NCBI GenBank assembly: GCA_026398535.1
Contig: JAPLSQ010000066.1
Location: forward strand, 1 to 64,000
Reading direction: 5' to 3'
Source: Candidatus Sumerlaeota bacterium
GTDB taxonomy: Bacteria; Sumerlaeota; Sumerlaeia; Sumerlaeales; Sumerlaeaceae
Length of the DNA stretch: 64,000 nucleotides
The translations under genes were made by a program, and so were the position numbers. The notes under the pieces were generated by a model. It ran no database searches. It was not told where the DNA came from and saw only the letters and a program-made list of their open reading frames with translations. Below, one piece after another: positions 1 through 8,798 of this stretch (the first letter of the stretch is position 1; every line of letters begins with the position of its first letter).

Positions 1-19
1 CACGGACACTGATGCCAGG

Positions 20-1573
20 ATGAGCGCCCGCAGTGCACACTTTCCGAACGCCTTTTATTCGCGCATTCCATCGGGTTTGCTGGCAACGGTTTTTCTGTTC
101 TGTGTTTTTATGCTGACGGCGTCGCGGTTGCGTTTTGGTTATGAGGGCTTCAACATGGACCAGTGCGAGGCGCTCCTGCGCGGCACGCTCGCGAGGCTGC
201 CCGACGGGCGGCTGGCGCCCTACACCCAGGGCGGCATTCTGGAGGTCGCCGCCTGCGCGCCGTTCGCCGCGCTGAAAGCATGGATTGGGGCGGGCGGCGG
301 TCATGGGGGACTCCAGCAACTGGCCCATGCGCCGGCCCTTCCGCTCTATACGGCCATCCTGTGCCTGCTTTTTTTCGGTCTGGCGCGCGAGATTTACGGG
401 AATGACGCCACGGCTGTCATGCTGACGCTGATTCTCGGCATATGCACGATGGTTTGGCCTTACTCGAAATTCGGCATGGAAACATTTCAGACGATGGGCA
501 CGGTGGGCGGCGCGTGGGCGTTGCTGCGCCACGCCCGCACGCGGAGCACGCCGAGCGCGCTGGCGTTTGGCTGCGCGCTCGGCGCGCTGGCGCTGACCAA
601 GGTTTCCGGCGCGGTTCACGCGGCGCTGCTGGGCATGGCGGGGCTCTGGCTGGCATGGCGGATGTGCTGGTGGAAAAGCCGCGGGTTTTGGCGCAATGCC
701 GCGCTGGCTGTCCTTCCGTGCGCCGCGGCTGCCGCGATCTTTCTGCTGACCAACCGCTGGCGATACGGCGGATGGGTCACCGCCGGACGCTACAGCAGTC
801 AGCATATCCAAGGCCCGGCTGCCGCGTTTGGGGCATTTACGGCGCTCATTTTCAGCCCGGGCAAGAGCCTTTTCGTTTTCAGTCCACCGCTTCTCATCGG
901 CCTTTGTTACTGGGGCTGGTTCTGGCGCGCGTTCCCGATGGCGCGTCCAGTGATGATTGCGGCGCTGCTGGCCGTTGTCTTCCATCTCCATCTTGACCCA
1001 TGGACGGATGAAACATGGGGGCCCCGCCGGTTTCATTTCGTGATCCCCTTCCTGCTGTTGCCCGCCGGATTGTGGCTGGAGGGGTGGCGCGGGCTTGGCT
1101 GCTTGCCGCGCTGGAGCGGATTGGCGGCCCTGTCCGCTGGATTCATCATGCAGTTGATCGCCGTGCTGTTCGATTTTACGGCGCTGCCGTTTGTGCTTGG
1201 AAAAAATTTCATCTATACCAGCGAAAACTTCACATGGAATCCGGCGCTGATGGCGCCGCGTTTTAATTTGTTCATGCTGGAGTCCATGATCGCGCGTCTG
1301 GCCGCGGGCCAGCCGTTGCGGTTTGTGTACAATGAAACATACATGCCCTGGCTTTCACCGGCAAAGACTCCCTATCCGATCTCGTTCGATTTGTCAGGCC
1401 AGGACCGGCCCGATTTCTGGTATCTTCAGCATCTGAGCGATTACCCGAACTTCAACGCGCTACTGTTCACGTCGGCCTGTTTCATCTTATTCGTGATTAT
1501 GGCAACGGCGTGCGGCGCGGTGCTTTACATGCGCCTGAGGAGAGGGCGGATAACACTTTCACATGAACGTTGA
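20..1573 (+). CDS. Polytopic membrane protein, possibly GT-C-fold glycosyltransferase
   Basis: A 517-residue protein with many hydrophobic segments spread over most of its length, so a multi-spanning inner-membrane protein. An acidic stretch after the first segment (about residues 40-55, NMDQCEALLRG) resembles the first periplasmic loop of dolichyl-phosphate-mannose-type (GT-C) glycosyltransferases, but I see no decisive motif. The last 13 codons run into the next gene (stop at 1571-1573, next ATG at 1563), so the two are probably co-translated. The ATG at 20 lies in an ATGA context: a TGA in another frame at 21-23 could be the stop of an upstream gene cut off by the window edge. Real gene is near certain; the function is a guess. 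Confidence 0.6.
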   Translation: MSARSAHFPNAFYSRIPSGLLATVFLFCVFMLTASRLRFGYEGFNMDQCEALLRGTLARLPDGRLAPYTQGGILEVAACAPFAALKAWIGAGGGHGGLQQLAHAPALPLYTAILCLLFFGLAREIYGNDATAVMLTLILGICTMVWPYSKFGMETFQTMGTVGGAWALLRHARTRSTPSALAFGCALGALALTKVSGAVHAALLGMAGLWLAWRMCWWKSRGFWRNAALAVLPCAAAAAIFLLTNRWRYGGWVTAGRYSSQHIQGPAAAFGAFTALIFSPGKSLFVFSPPLLIGLCYWGWFWRAFPMARPVMIAALLAVVFHLHLDPWTDETWGPRRFHFVIPFLLLPAGLWLEGWRGLGCLPRWSGLAALSAGFIMQLIAVLFDFTALPFVLGKNFIYTSENFTWNPALMAPRFNLFMLESMIARLAAGQPLRFVYNETYMPWLSPAKTPYPISFDLSGQDRPDFWYLQHLSDYPNFNALLFTSACFILFVIMATACGAVLYMRLRRGRITLSHER

Positions 1574-3413
1574 CCGCCAGAGCATTGAGGTTGACATTGT
1601 CTGTGCCGGATTTGGTCCGGCGATGGGCGGATTTCTCACGACATTGGCGCGCGGACTGTCAGATGAAAACGGCCAGCCTGTGGCTGAAAGCGCGGTCATT
1701 CCCGGCATGCCGCCCCAGGTGATCTGCTATGAGCGCGCCGACGACATCGGATTCGGCGTGTCGGGTGTTGTGACGCGCGCTCGGGGCATCCGCGCCTCCT
1801 TCCCCGGCCTCGATCCCGCGCAGATTCCCATGGCGGTTCCGGTCAAGACTGAGAAACTTGTCTACCTGCTCGATCCCATCGGCGCGAGCCGGCGTCCTGC
1901 CCTGATGCGCATGGCGGATGCCTTCATCCGCGCCCTCAAAGCGATTCTCCCGCACAAGCACGAGGCGTTTGAACTGCCTTACATCCCGCCGTTTCTCAAC
2001 AAGCATGACGGTCTTGTCATGTCTATCGGGCAGTTCAATCAGTGGGTCGGCGGCCAGCTCATGGCGGGCGGGGCCGTGCAGATATGGCCGGGAATGCCCG
2101 TGGACGCTCCCATCATCGAGGCTGGTCGCGTGGCGGGTGTGCGGCTCATCGACCAGGGCACGGACAAACAGGGCCGGCCCGACGCGGGATACATGCCCGG
2201 CATGAATATCCGCGCCGCGCTCACAGTGATCGGCGATGGCCCCATCGGCCCTGTCGGCAGAGAGATCGACGAGCATTTCGGAATGCCCGAAGGCCATCAC
2301 CGTCGCGACTGGGCGGTTGGCGTCAAGGCGGTCATCGATCTTCCCGAAACATGCCAACTTGAAGAAGGCACGGTCATCCACACCTTCGGTTATCCCGAAC
2401 CGGAAATATTCGGGTTCTTGTATGTTCACCCTGGGCGCATTGCCTCGGCGGGCATTTTTGTGCCTTCCTGGTTTGACAATCCGGCGCGCACCTCTTACCG
2501 TTATCTTCAGCACTGGATGACGCATCCTTATCTGTGGAGGCATCTTGAGGGCGGCGCCCTGCGGTCGTTTGGCGCGAAATCGCTTCTGGAGTCGGGATTG
2601 CGCGGAGAGCCTTTCCTGGCGGGCGACGGATACGCGCGCATTGGCGAGGGATCGGGAAGCACGAATGTGCTCACGGGATCGGGTGTTGACGAGGCATGGA
2701 CAACAGGCGTCCAGCTTGCCGAGGGGGTGCTGGAATTGCTCAAGCAGAAGAAACCCTTCACGAAAGACAATCTTGAATCCGCTTATACGGGGCGGCGCCG
2801 CGCGAGCTGGATTGAGCGCGAGGCCCGCGCCGCGTCGCGCTCGCGCGACGGATTCAGCACGGGTTTTATCACAGGAATGATCGGCATGGGCTTGGCGGGC
2901 ATGACCGGTGGTCGGCTCAACATGCCGGGCAAACAGGTTCCCCCCCACGAGCGCATTCCGCCGCTCGAGGAATACTATAAGGGGCGCATCAGTCCCGCGG
3001 AGATCGAGGAAATCCTCCAGAGTTGCGCCCGGCAGGGTCTGCCGGCGCATGACGCGCTGATGGACCGGGCGGGCTGGCCGGCGATTCCACTTGACGGCAA
3101 ATTGCTTGTCTCGCATCAGGACGCCCTGATCATGGGCGGCAAGGCGCAGGCTCCCGGGGGATACCGCGACCATGTTTTGTTTGCGCGCAAAAATCTATGC
3201 GAAACGTGCCGCACAAAAGTCTGCATCGACATGTGCTCCGCCCAGGCCATCATGCCCGGCTCCGCGGGCGGCGCGCCTTCCTTTGACCGTGAAAAGTGCC
3301 TGCACTGCGGCGCCTGCTTTTGGAATTGCGCCAAGGCTGATCCTGACAATCCCGAGCGCGCGAACATCCGCTTCATCGCCGGAGCGGGCGGTCTGCACTC
3401 GGCGGAAAACTGA
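1563..3413 (+). CDS. ETF-quinone oxidoreductase-like flavoprotein with C-terminal iron-sulfur domain
   Basis: A 616-residue FAD protein. The N-terminus carries a Rossmann dinucleotide-binding motif (GFGPAMGG, residues 16-23). The middle resembles the GG-reductase/FixC/ETF-QO family that passes electrons from electron-transfer flavoprotein to quinone. The C-terminus has two cysteine clusters: CETC-x4-C-x3-C at about residues 546-559 and CLHCGACFWNC at about 578-590. Classical ETF-QO binds a single [4Fe-4S] cluster; the eight cysteines here look more like a two-cluster ferredoxin (FixX-like) module. The gene overlaps the preceding membrane-protein gene by 11 bases. No etfA or etfB is nearby, so the electron donor must be encoded elsewhere. 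It could also be a geranylgeranyl-reductase-type enzyme. Confidence 0.75.
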   Translation: MNVDRQSIEVDIVCAGFGPAMGGFLTTLARGLSDENGQPVAESAVIPGMPPQVICYERADDIGFGVSGVVTRARGIRASFPGLDPAQIPMAVPVKTEKLVYLLDPIGASRRPALMRMADAFIRALKAILPHKHEAFELPYIPPFLNKHDGLVMSIGQFNQWVGGQLMAGGAVQIWPGMPVDAPIIEAGRVAGVRLIDQGTDKQGRPDAGYMPGMNIRAALTVIGDGPIGPVGREIDEHFGMPEGHHRRDWAVGVKAVIDLPETCQLEEGTVIHTFGYPEPEIFGFLYVHPGRIASAGIFVPSWFDNPARTSYRYLQHWMTHPYLWRHLEGGALRSFGAKSLLESGLRGEPFLAGDGYARIGEGSGSTNVLTGSGVDEAWTTGVQLAEGVLELLKQKKPFTKDNLESAYTGRRRASWIEREARAASRSRDGFSTGFITGMIGMGLAGMTGGRLNMPGKQVPPHERIPPLEEYYKGRISPAEIEEILQSCARQGLPAHDALMDRAGWPAIPLDGKLLVSHQDALIMGGKAQAPGGYRDHVLFARKNLCETCRTKVCIDMCSAQAIMPGSAGGAPSFDREKCLHCGACFWNCAKADPDNPERANIRFIAGAGGLHSAEN

Positions 3414-3506
3414 CGCCATCAACGTTTTCTTAAACTTCCGTTGTTGCGTATCAACCGCTCATGAGCGCCTGTTGAATCCAATCATCATCGCGGCCAATCG
3501 CAACCC

Positions 3507-4802
3507 ATGTTAAACCATGCAAATGATCACATCGCCGGCGCGCCGCCTCCGCTCTCGCTCGCGGTTTTGCATGCGCGCACCGCCGATGACCTGCGCCCGC
3601 TTGCGGCGCAGCTTGGCCATGTGCTGAAATCATGTTCGTGGGTTGGCGGTCTCGATCTGCTTGTTTTTCAGGAGGGCGCGCCGGATCCGGCCGTCCAGAC
3701 CGCAACCGAATCCGCTGGCGGGCGGTATTTTACCGGCGGGAATGGATACGGCAGCTCGCTCCGCAAGGCCATAGAGCGCGCGCGGGGCGATTGCCTGGTC
3801 ACCATGGATTTGGACGGTTCCCATAACCCGTACATCATCCCCGAACTGCTCGCCCTGCGGGGCGAGGCCGACATTGTCATTGCGTCGCGTTACGCGCGCA
3901 ACGGCTACAGCAACGCCACGGTCGCGCGCCGTTTTCTGAGCTGGGGCGGAAACCTTGCGATTTCGATCCTGCTGGACATGCCCGTCAGGGACATGACGTC
4001 GAGTTTTCGGCTTTATCGTCTGCCTGCTTTGCGCCAGGTGAAGCTTGAGAGCGACGATTATGGCGCGCTCATCGAGGCGCTCGTCCGCGCATATGCCCAG
4101 GGTTTTCGCATTGTGGAAACGCCGTTTCATCATGGAGCGACGCAGGGCGGCGGCCGCCGCCCGATCACAGGGATCGGGCGCGACCTTTGCCGCCAGTTCG
4201 GGCGTCTTTGGCGTCTTCGCAACTCGATCGACTGCGCCGATTATGACGAGCGCGCGTTTCGCAGCCGCATCTGGTTTCAGCGCTCGTGGCAGCGCCGCCG
4301 CTACCACGCGCTGGCCGGCATGGCGCGCTCGTGCCCCGCAGTGCTCGATGTCGGCTGCGGTTCAAGCCAGATCGTTCTCGGCCTGCCTCAGTCGGACATT
4401 TGCGACATCTGCCTTAACAAACTGCGTCATCACCGCGGCCGCGCGCGCACCCCCGTCCGCGCCAGCGTCTTCAACCTTCCGTTTCCCTCCAACCGCTACG
4501 ACGCGGTTATCTTTTCGCAGGTGATCGAGCATCTGCCGCGCGACCCGCGCATCCTCACAGAAATCGTGCGCGTCGCCAAACCCGGCGGTCTTGTCATTGT
4601 CGGCACCCCCGATTACGCCACATGGTGGACCACCATCGAAAAACTCTACAAACTCGCCAATCCGACCGGTTATGCCGATGAGCATATCACCCATTACACA
4701 TTCAAGTCTCTGAAGGCCGAGGCCGAGAGCCGCGGATGCGAGTACATCGCCCACGACTGGGTGTGGGGCGCGGAACTCATCATGCGGTTCAGAAAGAAAT
4801 AA
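3507..4802 (+). CDS. Fusion of GT2 glycosyltransferase and SAM-dependent methyltransferase
   Basis: 431 residues in two enzyme domains. Residues about 15-230 form a family-2 glycosyltransferase of the dolichol-phosphate-mannose-synthase type, with the DLDGSHNP metal/nucleotide motif (D101, D103) followed by a conserved SRY and a region with DMTSSFR. Residues about 270-431 form a class I methyltransferase, with motif I DVGCGSS near residue 280, a later FSQVIEHLP block and PGG after it, typical of Methyltransf_11. No membrane segment is seen. It lies 93 bases after the flavoprotein gene and converges on the ABC exporter. Polyprenyl-phosphate-sugar synthesis coupled to methylation of a glycan or lipid would be consistent, but the substrate is unknown. 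Both halves keep their key motifs, so both may be active. Confidence 0.8.
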   Translation: MLNHANDHIAGAPPPLSLAVLHARTADDLRPLAAQLGHVLKSCSWVGGLDLLVFQEGAPDPAVQTATESAGGRYFTGGNGYGSSLRKAIERARGDCLVTMDLDGSHNPYIIPELLALRGEADIVIASRYARNGYSNATVARRFLSWGGNLAISILLDMPVRDMTSSFRLYRLPALRQVKLESDDYGALIEALVRAYAQGFRIVETPFHHGATQGGGRRPITGIGRDLCRQFGRLWRLRNSIDCADYDERAFRSRIWFQRSWQRRRYHALAGMARSCPAVLDVGCGSSQIVLGLPQSDICDICLNKLRHHRGRARTPVRASVFNLPFPSNRYDAVIFSQVIEHLPRDPRILTEIVRVAKPGGLVIVGTPDYATWWTTIEKLYKLANPTGYADEHITHYTFKSLKAEAESRGCEYIAHDWVWGAELIMRFRKK

Positions 4803-4805
4803 AAA

Positions 4806-4819
4806 GCGGGCAGGCCCGC
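4806..4819. repeat. GC-rich perfect hairpin between convergent genes
   Basis: GCGGGC-AG-GCCCGC forms a perfect 6-bp stem with a 2-base loop. It sits in the 18-base gap between the convergent fusion gene and the ABC exporter, preceded by five A on the plus strand. It can act as a terminator for the minus-strand gene, where the A run becomes a T run after the stem. It resembles two other GC-rich hairpins in the window (41683-41697, 43157-43171). Confidence 0.5.
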
Positions 4820-4820
4820 G

Positions 4821-7106
4821 CTACTTTGCGGGTTGCGTCTTGCCGAACTGAATCTGGTGGAAGCGCGCATAGCGGCCACCCAATTTGAGCAGCTCCCCGT
4901 GGGTTCCCCGCTCGACAAACCGGCCGTTTTCCATCACATAGATTTCGTCGCAGTTCTGGATGGTCGAGAGCCGGTGGGCGATGACGAAGACGGTGCGGCC
5001 CTTGATCACGCGCCGCAGCGCCTCCTGGATGAGCGCCTCGGTCTCGGAGTCGAGCGACGATGTCGCCTCGTCGAGGACGAGGACGGGCGCGTTCTTGAGA
5101 ATCGCGCGCGCGATGGCAAGGCGCTGTTTTTCGCCGCCGGAGAGACCAGTGCCGCGCCCGCCGACGATTGTGTCATACCCCCGGGGCAGTGCCGTGATGA
5201 AGCGGTCGGCATTGGCATCGCGCGCGGCCCCGACGATCTGGTCGCGCGTCACATTCTCCGAACTTCCATAGCGTATGTTGTTGGCGACCGTGTCATTGAA
5301 CAGAACGACATCCTGTGTGATGACGGCAATTTGAGCGCGGAGCGACCGCAACTGCGCGCCGCGCAGGTCGATGCCGTCATAGGTGATGCGGCCCTGGTTG
5401 GGATCATAAAACCGCGGCAGCAGATTGACGAGCGTTGACTTCCCCGATCCGGTTTCGCCCACGATTGCGACGGCCTTGCCGCATTGAACGCGCATTGTTA
5501 TGTTGCGCAGGACGGGTTCGCGGTGACGAGCGTAGGCGAACGTCACGTCGTCATAGACGATCTCGTTTTGCAGCGGCCCCAGCCGTATTGCGCCGGGCTT
5601 GTCGATCATCTCCGACTGCGTGTCGAGCACGCGGAACACGCGGTCGCATCCCGCCAGCCCTTTCTGAATGCGGCTGTTGACGCGGCTGACCCCCTTGAGC
5701 GGCCGGAACACCTGGCTGATGAGACCCACAAACAGGATGAAATCCGACGGCGTCATCACGCGCAGGTTGAGCACATAATATCCCCCGATCAGTATCATCG
5801 CGCCCAGCGTGGCGAAGCCAAGCAGGCCGGTGAGTCCCGATCCGGTTTCCTCGGCCGCCCTGGTTTTCATGACTAGCTGGAAGATGCGCCAGTTGTCGCG
5901 GCTGAATTGGCGGCATTCATAAGGTTCCATGTTGAAGGATTTCACAACCTTTACGCCCATGAAGGCTTCCTGAACGCGCGCGGTCACATCGGCCCGCGTT
6001 TTCTGGATGCTCGCGCTCACCTTTCGGACCTTTCGGCCCAGCACGTAGATCAGCGCCACGATCATGGGCACCGTGACGATGCAGAACAGCGTCAGCGACG
6101 GCGAAAGAAAGAACATGGCGCTGACGAGAATCACCACCGTGATGGGCGTTTTCAGCACATTGGAGAACAGCACTTCTATGGCGCCCTCAACCGTGATGAT
6201 GTCCTGCAGGACAATGGAGATGAGCGAGCCGACCGGGCGCGACGAGAAGAACTGGATGTCGAGACTCATGATGTGCTGAAAGGCGTGGTCGCGCAGACGC
6301 TGAACGACCAGATTGCCGAGCATGCCGCTGAGATAACCGCTTGCGAAGGAGGCCAGCGTGAGCAGGCACGCGTTTATCAGCATGATCCCGATGACCACGC
6401 TCAGCACCCTGAACAGGCACATGCGGTCGCGCGCGCTGTATTTTTCGACGCTCTCTATCCATGGGCGGAATTTATCCAGAAGCATATTTCGAAAGGCGCC
6501 CGTCCATGTGCGCGGCTGTTTGGCGGGGGCGGGAGCCGCCAAATTGTCAAGAAGCTCGCGTCGCAGACGTGCGGCCGCGCCGGAGCTCGCGCTCGCCAGG
6601 GTGAAATTGCCCGCCGTCGCGATTTCGGGCGGCGCCGCGGCGCCGACGGGGACGATCACCACGGTGTTGATGCCGTTTTTGGCGGACAGAATTTTCGCGT
6701 AATACACCTGCGCCCAGCACCCGTGGTCGATCTGCCCGCACAGCGACAAATCGAGCACGGCAAGCTTGCAGGGCGGCGCCACCAGCGCGGCCACGGCCTC
6801 GTGCAGATCTTCGGAAGCGCGCCGGCCCAAGGCATCGCCCACACCCTTGCGGACGGCCGCATTGCCGGCCGTCACCTCCAGGCGCCCAAGCTCAAGGCCC
6901 GTCCCCGCCGTCACACGGCTTGTGTCGACCAGGCGTCCCCTGAACAAAAGGTCCAGAACGGGTTTGACCATCGAAATTGTCGCAACCGTAAAAATGGCTT
7001 CCAGCACCATGCACATGATCACGGCGATGATGATCCTTTTCGTGCCATGCAGGTACCCCAGCAGGCGCCGGTAAGTGCCAAAATCACCGCTTGCGAATAA
7101 TTTCAT
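4821..7106 (-). CDS. MsbA-like ABC exporter with large insertion after the first membrane helix
   Basis: Half-transporter with fused membrane and ATPase domains, like the lipid A flippase MsbA. The ATG at 7106 (MKLFASGDFG) is preferred over a more upstream start because it puts the first membrane helix in the usual place; the protein is then 761 residues. The ATPase has Walker A GETGSGKST (about 547-555), the Q-loop ITQDVVLF, signature LSGGEKQRLAIARA (about 653), Walker B VLVLDEATSSLD and the H-loop IAHRLST. Residues about 58-225, between helix 1 and helix 2, hold an extra soluble stretch with alternating hydrophobic strands (KLAVLDLSLCG, GINTVVIVPVG), where MsbA has only a short loop; topology would place it in the periplasm. 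Lipid export is the likely role, with a modified substrate or partner. Confidence 0.85.
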   Translation of the reverse strand: MKLFASGDFGTYRRLLGYLHGTKRIIIAVIMCMVLEAIFTVATISMVKPVLDLLFRGRLVDTSRVTAGTGLELGRLEVTAGNAAVRKGVGDALGRRASEDLHEAVAALVAPPCKLAVLDLSLCGQIDHGCWAQVYYAKILSAKNGINTVVIVPVGAAAPPEIATAGNFTLASASSGAAARLRRELLDNLAAPAPAKQPRTWTGAFRNMLLDKFRPWIESVEKYSARDRMCLFRVLSVVIGIMLINACLLTLASFASGYLSGMLGNLVVQRLRDHAFQHIMSLDIQFFSSRPVGSLISIVLQDIITVEGAIEVLFSNVLKTPITVVILVSAMFFLSPSLTLFCIVTVPMIVALIYVLGRKVRKVSASIQKTRADVTARVQEAFMGVKVVKSFNMEPYECRQFSRDNWRIFQLVMKTRAAEETGSGLTGLLGFATLGAMILIGGYYVLNLRVMTPSDFILFVGLISQVFRPLKGVSRVNSRIQKGLAGCDRVFRVLDTQSEMIDKPGAIRLGPLQNEIVYDDVTFAYARHREPVLRNITMRVQCGKAVAIVGETGSGKSTLVNLLPRFYDPNQGRITYDGIDLRGAQLRSLRAQIAVITQDVVLFNDTVANNIRYGSSENVTRDQIVGAARDANADRFITALPRGYDTIVGGRGTGLSGGEKQRLAIARAILKNAPVLVLDEATSSLDSETEALIQEALRRVIKGRTVFVIAHRLSTIQNCDEIYVMENGRFVERGTHGELLKLGGRYARFHQIQFGKTQPAK

Positions 7107-7152
7107 GGCACAGACAATCCCAAACACGACATGAGCCGGGCAAGCGGAAACG

Positions 7153-7172
7153 AGAACACAGACAAACACGGA
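7153..7172. repeat. Two 10-bp CACGGACA-type units
   Basis: GAACACAGAC followed by AAACACGGAC, in the 190-base space between the divergent ABC exporter and aroQ. They match the tandem units at 12171-12210 in length and core sequence. Confidence 0.4.
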
Positions 7173-7296
7173 CGAAGAACGAGGCGGCGGAAGGCAGGGC
7201 AGTGCGCCGGCTTCATACGCCGCGCATATAAACATTGATCTTTGCGCCCAATCCTGCGTACCTTCGCGTAAACATCACAGACATGCGCATAAAACA

Positions 7297-7740
7297 ATGA
7301 ACAAGATACTCATCCTGAACGGTCCGAACCTGAATCTGCTGGGCAAGCGCGAGACGGGTGTTTACGGAACCGCGACACTTGCCGACATCGAAGACATGGC
7401 GCGCAAACGCGCCGCCTCACTCGGCCGCGAAATTGAATGTTTACAGACCAACAGCGAGGGAACGCTCATTGACCGCCTTCACGAAGCTCCTTCGCGTTTT
7501 CAAGCGATCATTTTGAACGCCGGCGCCCTCACCCACACCAGCGCGGCGTTGCGCGATGCCATCGCGGCCATTGCCCCGCTGCCTGTCATCGAGGTTCACC
7601 TGAGCAACATTTACGCGCGCGCCGAAACCTTCCGCCACCACAGTTTTATCACGCCGGTCTGCGCGGGCCAGATTTGCGGATTCGGCCCCATGGGCTACAC
7701 GCTGGCCGTCGAAGCGGCTGCGGCCCTCATCGGCAAATGA
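7297..7740 (+). CDS. aroQ: Type II 3-dehydroquinate dehydratase
   Basis: A 147-residue protein, the usual size of the type II enzyme, which removes water from 3-dehydroquinate in the shikimate pathway. It opens with the family hallmark ILNGPNLNLLGKRE. The catalytic tyrosine lies in the following flexible loop (GVYG), the active-site histidine in EVHLSNIYARAEFR-type sequence (EVHLSNIYARAETFR), and the substrate-binding arginine in the same block. No other aromatic-pathway gene is nearby. It is divergent from the ABC exporter; no clear Shine-Dalgarno sequence precedes the ATG. Confidence 0.95.
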   Translation: MNKILILNGPNLNLLGKRETGVYGTATLADIEDMARKRAASLGREIECLQTNSEGTLIDRLHEAPSRFQAIILNAGALTHTSAALRDAIAAIAPLPVIEVHLSNIYARAETFRHHSFITPVCAGQICGFGPMGYTLAVEAAAALIGK

Positions 7741-7798
7741 CACCGTGCGCCGCGCCGTTCCCGCGGTCCGCAAAGCCACCAAAGACATGGCATGGAAA

Positions 7799-8755
7799 TC
7801 AGGCGATTTGCTTTTTCATGATGGCGAAGCGTCGCGTGAAGGCGAATCCAAGCCTCCCGTAAACCCCCTTGAGCGCTCGCTCGCCCGTCCACAACACCCA
7901 GGCCGAGTGGCATCCGCTGACACGCATCTGGTGGAGCGTGCGCGCCAGCAGGACGCTGCCGATTCCGCGCCCCTGGTAAGCGTCCGAGACGCCAAAGGGG
8001 CCGAAATGCTCGTTTTCATTCTGGCAAAACCCGATGATTTTCCCTTGGTCAACGGCCAGCCAGATTGCCTCGGGGGGAAAACGTCCGCGTGTCAGCTCCA
8101 GCAGGTTGCGCCGCGCGTCCTCAACCCATGGCCCGGGCATGAGATCGCGCTGAAACTGAATGTAACCGGCGAGGTCCTGCCGCTCATAATGCCTGATGAT
8201 GACGCCCTCCGCGGCAAGCCGCTTTTCCTTGCTGAGCACATCCGGCGGGATTTCGAATTTCGAGATGAGCGCATCGGCCGCGATGGCCTCGGAGTATTCC
8301 GCGAATCCGTGTTCCGAGAGAAATCTCACGCCGTCAGCATAGCGGTCCTTGTCCACGCCCGGCACGAAATAATTGGGCGTATAGGGCGCGACGCAAATGA
8401 TTACGCGTCCGCGCGCGCGGAAAAACTTTTCGGCGGCGTCGAGCAGGGCGGCTCCAACCCCCCGATGTCGCGTATCGGGCGCCACGCCCATCGCCGTGAT
8501 AAACCCCGTGTCCTCGCGATGGCCGACCTTCTCGATAGGTTTGTTGAGAACGAAGCACACGACAAATCCGGCCAGGGCGTCATCAAGCCAGGCAATCATG
8601 AGGCTGTCACGCTCGTAATTCATGTCGAGCAGCACCTTGCGCTCGAGAATATCGAGCGTGATGGCATCGAGCGGCAGGGCGCGCGCCCAGCAATCGAGCA
8701 GCGCGGCTGTGTCGCGGCCCTCAAACGGGCGGACTGTTATACTGCCAGGTGACAT
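7799..8755 (-). CDS. Tandem GNAT N-acetyltransferase
   Basis: About 318 residues starting at ATG 8755 (MSPGSITVRPF); a longer frame upstream would overlap the preceding gene and has no homology-like sequence. Two GNAT domains are visible. The first has the acetyl-CoA motif RHRGVGAALL (about residues 93-102) after TAMGVAPD; the second has YQGRGIGSVLL (about 258-268) after FGPFGVSD. Tandem GNATs resemble mycothiol-synthase-like or aminoglycoside-acetyltransferase-like enzymes, but the substrate cannot be read from sequence. It follows the repeat-like anchored protein by 43 bases on the same strand and may be the last gene of that transporter operon. Confidence 0.75.
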   Translation of the reverse strand: MSPGSITVRPFEGRDTAALLDCWARALPLDAITLDILERKVLLDMNYERDSLMIAWLDDALAGFVVCFVLNKPIEKVGHREDTGFITAMGVAPDTRHRGVGAALLDAAEKFFRARGRVIICVAPYTPNYFVPGVDKDRYADGVRFLSEHGFAEYSEAIAADALISKFEIPPDVLSKEKRLAAEGVIIRHYERQDLAGYIQFQRDLMPGPWVEDARRNLLELTRGRFPPEAIWLAVDQGKIIGFCQNENEHFGPFGVSDAYQGRGIGSVLLARTLHQMRVSGCHSAWVLWTGERALKGVYGRLGFAFTRRFAIMKKQIA

Positions 8756-8798
8756 GGGGCAAAAAATCCTTATCGGCTGTTGAGCGCTGACTCGCGGC

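Noticed and set aside
1659-3173. Long open antisense frame opposite the flavoprotein gene
   Set aside because: GC-rich codon usage opens opposite frames; the translation is Arg/His-rich without any motif. The same applies to long antisense frames at 5907-7100, 16073-18037, 30629-32053 and 35591-36571.
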